Positions 56,538 through 64,000 of a stretch of DNA of 64,000 nt are shown here, piece by piece. Source of the DNA: Nemophila menziesii (lineage: Eukaryota; Streptophyta; Magnoliopsida; Boraginales; Hydrophyllaceae). Position 1 is the first letter of the stretch. Every line of letters starts with the position of its first letter. Below the pieces are notes generated by a model. That model saw only the letters and a list, made by a program, of their open reading frames with translations. It searched no databases and had not been told where the DNA came from. The stretch lies in the NCBI GenBank assembly GCA_029959085.1, contig JARWIR010000002.1, forward strand, positions 37,754,233 through 37,818,232, given 5' to 3'. The position numbers were made by a program, and so were the translations under genes.

Positions 56538-58056
56538 CGGTGTGGCCTAGGGTATGATAAAAAGATGTATAATTTAGATGCAAATAAACACCCTAGACTA
56601 GCACGGTACTGCAAGTATTACAGGACGTATGCAAATTTTAATGATAAGAAGATTCGTTCCTCAGAGGCTGACAAAAGTTAGGAAGAACTTATGCAACTTA
56701 TCAAGTGCAAATAATTAAGCTAGAAAAGATAATACGCAAAGAAAGGAAAGGAAAATAGAAAGATAGATTTTTATTTGGTTTTTAATAAAGGGAAATAAAA
56801 GTAATAAACTAAAGACAGAAAATAAATAAAAGAAAAGAAAAGAAGATAGTATGAAAGTTAGCTTGAGTAAATAGCATGTAATCCCCACTAGTTTTGCCGT
56901 TCTAAACATGTAAGGGTGAATTATGTAGTATTTCAATAATCGGTTCCAATTACGCTAGGTAGTTTTAAATAGGATTTACATGTGTCAATAAGGCTTCCTA
57001 AGCAAACTGTTCCTGTAATTGGTAAATAGTAACATGTACTAAACCATAGTGATTATCTAGTTAGGTTGATTTGTCAGATCTAAACCGAATACTAGACGTT
57101 ATGTGCTAAACATGTAATTAAACACCGTTGTCAATGGTGACCTAACTACTAGATGGTAATTCTATATGTCCATGGTTCCACAAGAACACAGAATATAAAT
57201 CCAAACACATAAACAGAGAATAAAAACAATAATTCAATTTAAAACATAGAATTCCCAAATTAGATAGATGTCAATCAAAACTAGGGTTCATACATATATG
57301 CTAAAACTCAAGCTAAATAGAATTAATTCATACTAAGAAAAGAAGAGAAAAGAATTACAGAATCAAAGGTTGAAGGAGACATATGGTGTTCTGCTCCTTC
57401 CAGACTTCTTCTCTTGTGTTGCAGCTTCCTCTTGGCCTTAAGGTCTGGCCAAGGATGATTTTAGAGTGTTAAGAGGCTGTATTTATAGGTTATAGGAAGA
57501 CCCAATTCGTTTTCTTGAAGGAGAAGGAAAGTAATGGACTCCTAGCCCAACTCAAATTCGTATGGAAATAAAGATAATTACTGCTGACTTGTTTTAATCA
57601 TATCTTCTTCGTTATTGGTCGGTTTTTAGCCCATAAGATACCAAAAGAATCCTCACAGAATTATCTACGTCCCTGTGAAAGGAATCTTCCAAAATCGGCT
57701 CGGTTATGGAGTTATCACCACTACTTTAGACGTAGCTGCAGAAATTCAGATTTAAGGCAGCTTTTCCTTTTCCATGTTTTTAACTTTTACTTCCTTATCT
57801 TCAATTACCATGCTTATCTCTTTCCATATCTTGTAGTCTTTGACTTGGACTCTAATTAATCTCAATAATTATCTTTAAAGCTTCACACTAAGCAAACAAT
57901 TAAACCCAATATGCTCTAAAAATATTATGTTACTAAATCAAGACTCAAAATAGGAAAGTGCACTAAATTAAGCTAAACTCGACCTATAAACTAATAAATA
58001 CGCCTAAAATGATGTCTCATGAATAGATTTTTTTTATCACAAATGAGGAGACATCA
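56538..58056 (-). repeat. 3' LTR of element E (minus)
   Basis: The reverse complement starts TGATGTCTCCTC at 58056 and ends GGCCACACC at 56538 (last base changed). It is the same family as 60539-62033 and 8498-10075. Its PPT lies to the right, so this is the 3' LTR and the element's body lies at 58057-60538. A TATAAATA box is present near 57483 (minus). Confidence 0.88.
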
Positions 58057-59504
58057 AGACCCCCAACTCAAAGTTGTATCGTCCCGATACAATAAAAGTA
58101 AAGAACAGTAGGGTAGTCATATAAACAAGAAGAAGAAGTCGGAGGAGAATAAGAACAGAACATAATGAATGATCTTAGAGCATAAATACCTAAAAAGTCT
58201 CATGTAGTAATTCTCAAGAAATAATGCACAAGTATGCTTAATATATATATAATCAATAATCCACAAATTCAAGTCCAGATTAATTTTGCAATGCCAGAAG
58301 GAGAGGATGATAACTTAGTTCATGTTAATGTCTATAGGTTGTTCATAGGCTCTAGTATAGCATCCAATGGTCCACTTACCTACTACCTAATATCTCAATT
58401 GTTTCTCCACCAAGCAGTTAGAAATCCTAAGGTCTTTGGTTATAACTTGGCTTAAGGACGGTGTGGTATATTTGGATAATGAAAAGTGAGCTTTTGGCTC
58501 TCTCCTCACTAGCCATCAACAAATCGCCCTAGAGCTTGAGTTTTCACTCGAAGATGTTCTCACTCAACCCAATTTATTGATGCTTTTGATGTGCATCCCC
58601 AATAAATCCCAAATAAAACCTTTTATGATGATATACAAATTCCACTTTGCCGGTCCGAATATATATTCTTTTCATATCAATTTTTTTCTTTTGTATAGCT
58701 ATGACTCTCTTTTTAATGTTGAGACATCACGCTATATTTTCATATATATATATATATATTCTTTTTATGCCCTTGTTGGCAAATTTTAGCTCGTAGCTTC
58801 TTTTTCATTCACTATTACCCCGGCAAAGGGTTACAATAATATTTTTTTCATCATCAATAAAATCACAATGATAATTCCAAAATCCCAAATGTTCCTTAAT
58901 GATGAAACCCACCACCCCCAAACTCAAGCTCTAAAAACAACTTGTTTCAGGTTTTGCGATTCGAGTGCGGGTCATATAGATAAGTCCTACAAACTAAGGG
59001 TATGGATTATAATTTGTTTCAATAAAAGGCTTTAGAAAGGCTCAGAGGGGCTAAGACGGATTAATAATAACAATAATCAAATAAAAGGGTGAGAAGGTAT
59101 AAAAGGCTTTCAAGTGGTTTTAACATGAAATAACTGCCTTATTCATTTTTCTAACTACTGGGTCTTGTTACTTTTTCACTACTAGTTCATAGATAAGTGG
59201 GTTTTCAACTAATTTTAAACCTCACGTTCTACACACCAAATAACTCTCCCTAAGTTTCAAAGTAGCTTCTTAGCATTGCTCATTAACTTTCTATCTTTTA
59301 TTTCCTGTTTTCATACATGCATCTAAACATATTTATGACATCTTTCAAAAACATACTACTTACTATCATTAACTTAATTAAATCATGCTCAAATAGGTAC
59401 ATTCAACATATTCTATGCCTAATTCAACCCAAATTTTTTTAAATTTTATGAAAAAACAAAAAAGGAAGACGAGGACAACGAATCCCCACCCCTAACTCAA
59501 AAGT

Positions 59505-59524
59505 GAGCCGTGTCCCCATGACTC
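59505..59524 (-). other. Decayed hairpin of element E
   Basis: On the minus strand GAGTCATG GGGA CACGGCTC: the same stem as in A, B and D, weakened by one mismatch and one G-T pair. It is preceded by GAGTCTTTTTC, as in the others. Confidence 0.65.
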
Positions 59525-59937
59525 GAAAAAGACTCAAGAAAGAAATAAAATTTAAAATTAGCACACATACCGCACATAAAGAAATGGTAGGGAAGAAAGA
59601 AAACATACTCTTCGAGGCTATTACCTCGCCTTAATGACATCCAAGATAGGATTTTGCTGGATTTTTCTTTGATTGCTTGAGGAGTGTTATGATGTACTCC
59701 TTTTCTTCTTTTGAAAGTTGCGTAAGTACTCTCAGAACTTTAATGATCCAAGCATTGTCAATATTGTTATTCATCTAAACTCACGTGTTTTTTCTTCACC
59801 CAACTTCTTATTCATTTTTCGATGTGATCATAATAGGATATTGCATTAATTAACGACATGAGAGAGATCAAAAATTCGTATCACCTCCTCATAGATCAAC
59901 TGTGCAACATCCTCTTCTTCTCCTTTCAAAATACAAT

Positions 59938-60291
59938 TCAACAAAAAGAACGTCTTTTAGAACGTCTTACCATTAACGTAGACCAACCCAATATTTCCAA
60001 ATCTCCATGAATCGTCTTGTATTCTCCTCTATCAACTTCTTCGTCAAATACTTTCTCATAAGCAAAAGGTAGTTCCTTTAATTGTTTCTTTGGAGAAGCT
60101 ATCATGGCCATTGAAGCTTTCTCTTTTTCTTCGGGTGTAGGGTCTTCGATTTGTAGAGGTTGTGTTGTCTTCTTCACTAAAGTTGGAATATTTTTGCTCA
60201 TTGAGTCAACACAGCATGCTAACTTATTTCTCTTGACTTGTTTTACCCTTTGAATTGGAACTAGGACTATTCTCACTTGATTTCTTCTCAA
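59938..60291 (-). pseudogene. ORF in env position of element E
   Basis: A 117-codon frame (MRRNQVRIVLVPIQRVKQVK, with ELPFAYEKVFDEEVDRGEYK). It is basic then acidic and lies where A and B carry the env-like ORF, but I see no clear match to it. It may be a diverged or rearranged remnant. A further frame at about 59776-59640 (LRVLTQLSKEEKEYIITLL) is helical. Confidence 0.4.
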
Positions 60292-60538
60292 TTAAATCCA
60301 ATACCTTGCCTTTCTTCATCTCCCTTATAGTAAATATTGTTTATGTTCTCTTAATCATCTCAATTGACCCCCAACTCAAAGCTTTAACCACTCTTGAAAT
60401 TTGAACTTTTGAATTATTGGTTGTACAAGCTTTATTTGGGTTAGGAAAGGTGATTTGATGATGATTCTCTATATGGGTAAGATGGATTTTTCATGGATTG
60501 GCTTGGATTTAAGAAATTGTAGGATGAATGATGTCTCC

Positions 60539-62033
60539 TCATTTGTGATGATTTAATATACTTCCGAGACATCATTTTAGGCGTATTTATTAGTTTATAG
60601 GTCGATCTTAGCTTAATTTAGTGCACTTTCCTATTTTGAGTCTTGATTTAGTAACATAATATTTTTAGAGCATATTGGGTTTAATTATTTATTTAGTGTG
60701 AAGATTTAAAGATAATTATGGAGATTAATTAGAGTCCAAGTCAAAGACTACAAGATATGGAAAGAGATTAGCATGGTAATTCGAGATAGAAAGAAACTGA
60801 GTTCAATTAGGTAAAGGAAAAGCTGCCTAAATCTGAAATTCTGCAGCACACGCCTAAAGAAGTGGTGATAACTCTAAAAAGAAGCCGATTTTGGTAAATT
60901 CCTTTCATAGGGACGTAGATAATTCGCTGAGGATTCTTTTGGTATATTATGGAGCAAAAACCGACCAACAACGAAGAAGATATGCTCAAAACAGTTCAGC
61001 AGTAATTATCTTTATTTCCATACGAATTAGAGTTGGGCTTGGAGTCCACCACTTACTTCTCCTTCAAGAAAACGAATTAGGTCTTCCTATACCCTATAAA
61101 TACAGCCTCTTGACACTCTAAAATCATCCTTGGCCAGACCTTAAGGCCAAGAGGAAGCTGCAACACAAGAGGAGAAGTCCGGAAGGAGCAGAACACCATA
61201 TGTCTCCTTCGACCTTCAATTCTGTAATTCTTTTCTTTTCTTAGTATGAGCTAAATTCCATTAGCTTGAGAGTTAGCATATATGTATGAACCCTAGTTTT
61301 GATTGACATATATCTAATTTGGGAATTGTATGTTTTAAATTGAATTATAGTTTTTATTCTCTGTTTATGTGTTTGGATTTATATTCTGTGTTCTTGTGGA
61401 AGTGCACCCATATAGAATTACCATCTAGTAATTAGGTCACCATTGACAACGGTGTTTAATTACATGTTTAGCACATAACGTCTAGTATAAGGTTTGATCT
61501 GACAACCCAACCTAACTAGATAATCATTATGGTTTAGTTCTTGTGACTATTTACCAATTACAGAAAAAGTTTGCTTAGGAAGCCTTATTGACACATGTAA
61601 ATCCTATTTAAAACTACCTAGCGAATTGGAACCGATTATTGAAATACTACATAATTCACCCTTACATGTTTAGAACGGCAAAACTAGTGGGGATTACATG
61701 CTATTTACTTAAGTGAACTTTCATACTATCTGCTTTTCTTTTATTTTATTTATTTTCTGTCTTTTAATTTAGTAGTTTAGTTTTCTTATTTAAAAACCAA
61801 ATAAATATTTATCTATCTCTTCTTTCTACTTGCGTATTATCTTTTCTATCTCTAATATCTGCACTTGAATAATTTGCATAAGTTCTTCTTAACCTTCGTA
61901 GTCCCTGAGGAACGAATCTTACTTATTCATTAAAACTTGCATACGATCTGTATACTTGCAGAACCGTGCTCAGCTTAGGGTGTTTATTTTCACTTATAAT
62001 ATATATCTTTTTATCACACCTTAGGCCACACCA
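60539..62033 (+). repeat. 5' LTR of element F
   Basis: 1495 bp, TGATGTCTCCTC to CACACCA, followed by the PBS. A TATAAATA box is at 61095-61102. It is similar to the E LTR and the solo LTR at 8498, roughly nine bases in ten by eye. Confidence 0.9.
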
Positions 62034-62039
62034 AGTTTT

Positions 62040-62057
62040 TGGCGCCGCTGCCGGGGA
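62040..62057 (+). other. Primer binding site of element F
   Basis: TGGCGCCGCTGCCGGGGA, 6 nt after the LTR; one base from the complement of the plant tRNA-Asp 3' end. Confidence 0.85.
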
Positions 62058-62209
62058 CTACATCGTTAGTCCTTGTGCAATTATCTTGTGCTTATATATT
62101 AGTTAGTTCTATTTTACGCTTTTCTTTTTAGTTTTTGTTTTACAGAATTTTTTCTAGGCGAGAGCAGATTTATTAGGAGAAGGATTTCGTATTACTAGAT
62201 CCTGCAGCA

Positions 62210-63331
62210 ATGGACGAGATAAACCAGCTAATGGCTAAATTACGCGAACAATTTGCTCGGGGAAATCCAGTACATACATCACCTTCATGTCCTAGTTGTG
62301 GAGCAAGAGATCACTCGTGGTAATATTGCATGAATAATCCAGCTTCAATTTCCTTCATACCTTATCAAATAAACCATTATTATGATGGTTATTATCAATC
62401 CCAAGGAAATTACGCTGATTATCAGCCCCCACAAAATTACAATTGGGTCGGAGATCAACAGACTTATTATCATAATAACCATTATTATGATGATTATTAT
62501 CATCCACGACCACAATCCTACTATCCTCCACAACCTATCTATCAAGAAGCGCCGATTTATAATGAAGCTTATCAAGAACCACCTCCTTGTTCAATGCAGC
62601 AAACCGTACAAGAACAACCTTCGAGTTCGAATTCATGCTTGGCTAAAATAATGAACCTAATTGAAGATATGGAGAATAACCAGCAAAGAATCCAAAACTC
62701 AGCCAATGCGCTTAAGAAGATTGAGCATACAGTGTCACAAATGGTGAATAAACTGCAAATCATTGCAGAAGGGCAACTCCGAAGTGATACTAGTGCTCCA
62801 GAAAACAAAGTTTGTCATGCAGTTGAATTAAGAAGTGGAAAACAACTACCTTCACTAAGACCAGAACCAGAACCAGTCCCTATTCCAGAAAAGGGGGGGG
62901 GGGGAGAAGAAACAACAGAAGATAAGGTCGAAGAGGTAGTTGAACAAAAAAGTGTCCCAGAGAAGACACCAGAAAAGAAAGAGAGCCCAGTGGTAACCAG
63001 CACATGTCCTCCACCACCATACCCTTCACGTATCAGAAAAAAGGACAATGACCTGGAATTCAAGAAGTTCGTTGACATGGTGAGCAAGTTAGAGATTAAA
63101 ACACCGTTTGTAGAAGCTCTCAAGAGAAGGCCGACATATATAAAATTCATGAAGGACATTCTTTCTAACAAACGAAGATTCGAAACTAAGGATATGAGTG
63201 GATCACCAGAGGAGTGTAATACTATCGAGTTACCACCAGAAACACCCCTTCCCACGAAATCTTGGATGGCACCATCCATGATTATGAAGAATCGAGCTGA
63301 AAAGTTCGTGGGAATTAGAGGCAAAGGGTAG
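62210..63331 (+). pseudogene. Gag-like ORF of element F, one stop
   Basis: The ATG at 62210 (MDEINQLMAKLREQFARGNP) leads to a zinc knuckle CPSCGARDHSW-stop-YC, with TAA at 62321-62323 inside the knuckle. The same frame then runs to TAG at 63329-63331 (about 373 codons in all). The middle is Tyr/Gln/Asn/Pro-rich (62345-62600), then helical (LEDMENNQQRI type). It ends with the pre-protease region (EFKKFVDMVSKLEIKTPFVE, PTYIKFMKDILSNKRRFETK). A G run at 62892-62903 lies in frame. The N-terminal gag core seen in B is missing, and so is pol. Confidence 0.75.
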
Positions 63332-63522
63332 AAATTTCGTCATTCTTAATCGAGGTAACGCGTCTAACTTTGAAAGACGTTAAATAAAAGTGTTGTACGG
63401 GAGACAACCTGCAATTTTTTATGTTTTTATGTCTTTTACGTGTTTAGTTTATGTTTAGTTTAGTTGTTTTTAGTTGATAATGCATATTTGAGAAAGGTAT
63501 TAGTGTTTTTGATGCTTAGGTA
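63332..63522 (+). other. Post-pol junction of element F
   Basis: GAGGTAACGCGTCTAACTTT and GACGTTAAATAAAAGTGTTG match the post-pol sequence of A, B and D, directly after the gag-like stop. This marks the absence of pol. Confidence 0.65.
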
Positions 63523-63885
63523 ATGGAGAAATCGAGTTCGGGAGGAGAAAACAAAAATTTTCGGAAAATTCTGACCATCGGACCGGTATACCGGACCTCA
63601 GCCCCGGTATACTGGAGAGGACAAAAACCCATGCCACGGGTAGGTAGCTCGGGTTTTATACCGAGAAGAAAAAAAATTAAATCGATGGGACCGGTATACC
63701 GGACGATATCCCCGGTATACCGCTGGGCAAGAAATCCCGTGACACGGGTATATGGCGCGGGTATTTTGACGAGACGAAAAAATGGAACACTGATGGGTCC
63801 GGTATACCGGAGGATATGCCCGGTATACTGGAGCGCGCCGCCAGAGAAAGAGAGATGCGGATTTGGGTGTATAAAAGAAGGTTAA
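63523..63885 (+). repeat. 108-bp tandem repeats of element F, in an open frame
   Basis: Units with CCGGTATACCGG start at 63583, 63691 and 63799, exactly 108 bp apart. Each has a second CCGGTATAC about 22 bp later. The length keeps the frame, so a 120-codon ORF encodes repeated GPVYR...PVYW units. It is the F version of the CCGG-N4-CCGG array. Whether the frame is translated is unknown. Confidence 0.75.
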
Positions 63886-64000
63886 TGCTTTTAATTCCGA
63901 ATTTCATAAACCTCAAGCCTCATTCTCTTCTCCAAAACTCTCCGAACTCCATTAAAGCTCATAAAAACCTTCACCAATCATCAAAACACTACCCAATCAC
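63886..64000 (+). other. Leader before the expected env-like ORF of element F
   Basis: A C/A-rich sequence (CATCAAAACACTACCCAATC) like that before the env-like ORFs of A and B. The ORF itself would lie outside the window. Confidence 0.4.

Larger units (their letters stand above)
58057..60538 (-). mobile_element. Element E internal 3' part (Athila-type, minus strand)
   Basis: From right to left: leader-like sequence with a PPT-like motif (near 60368), an env-position ORF (60291-59938), a decayed hairpin (59505-59524), the 3' UTR with PPT-like motifs (near 58914 and 59487) and the PPT (about 58057-58075). E is cut at 60538 by element F. Its gag, pol and 5' LTR are outside the window or deleted. 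Confidence 0.75.
60539..64000 (+). mobile_element. Athila-type element F, 5' part
   Basis: 5' LTR, PBS, gag-like ORF, post-pol junction, 108-bp repeat array, leader. There is no pol between gag and junction, so it is non-autonomous like D. It is inserted into element E; the base run ATGAA (60534-60538) should be the target duplication, but the other end is outside the window. Confidence 0.85.

Overview
The window is nuclear DNA of a flowering plant, most probably a eudicot. It is AT-rich, and its host gene is cut by many short GT-AG introns. The transposon content is typically plant: Athila-type Ty3/gypsy elements with a PBS matching the 3' end of plant tRNA-Asp, LINEs carrying DUF4283, zf-RVT and RVT_3 domains, a Mutator-like MITE, a Stowaway-like MITE and tRNA-derived SINEs. 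I cannot assign a genus or family. Only two host genes are convincing: DNA ligase 1 (plus strand, 14 coding exons, 16826-20010) and a DUF1635-family gene (minus strand, two exons, 52349-53191). Nearly everything else is transposon sequence, much of it nested.

Layout. 1-16175: two Athila-like elements (A, B) in tandem, sharing one 2.0-kb LTR (4308-6351). Element A enters from the left with the end of integrase, a GC-rich palindrome array, an env-like ORF and a long 3' UTR. Element B has PBS, gag, pol and an env-like ORF, all broken; its protease is split by a solo LTR (8498-10075), and its right end is a misplaced gag fragment with no 3' LTR. 16176-20457: the LIG1 locus. 20467-21441: a Mutator-like MITE with a perfect 9-bp target duplication. 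21442-24636: AT-rich sequence with two SINEs and two LINE remnants. 24637-50909: non-autonomous Athila element D, inserted into a LINE whose halves now lie 26 kb apart. D is itself split by an 18.3-kb composite (30141-48456) made of three copies of a non-coding repeat (unit R, starting TGTCACGCCCC or a variant) interleaved with three LINEs. 50910-51715: right half of the split LINE. 52349-53191: DUF1635 gene. 53351-53534: Stowaway-like MITE. 54680-56537: a LINE cut by the 3' LTR of a minus-strand Athila element E (56538-60538). E is in turn cut by element F (60539 to the window end), whose 5' LTR, PBS, gag-like ORF and palindrome array are present.

How the parts relate. The Athila elements share an unusual 3' half. 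After pol (or where pol is missing, in D and F) comes a GC-rich array of CCGG-N4-CCGG dyads with element-specific centres, then an env-like ORF (well preserved in A and B), then a perfect or near-perfect hairpin (GAGTCGTG/CACGACTC). A PPT-like GAGTTTGGGGT motif recurs at the segment boundaries before the real PPT and LTR. This shared architecture is the best candidate here for something not well described. The nesting gives an order of events: LINE first, then D, then the R/LINE composite and LINE-2. LIG1 appears intact and keeps two in-frame start codons, the first with a presequence-like N-terminus.
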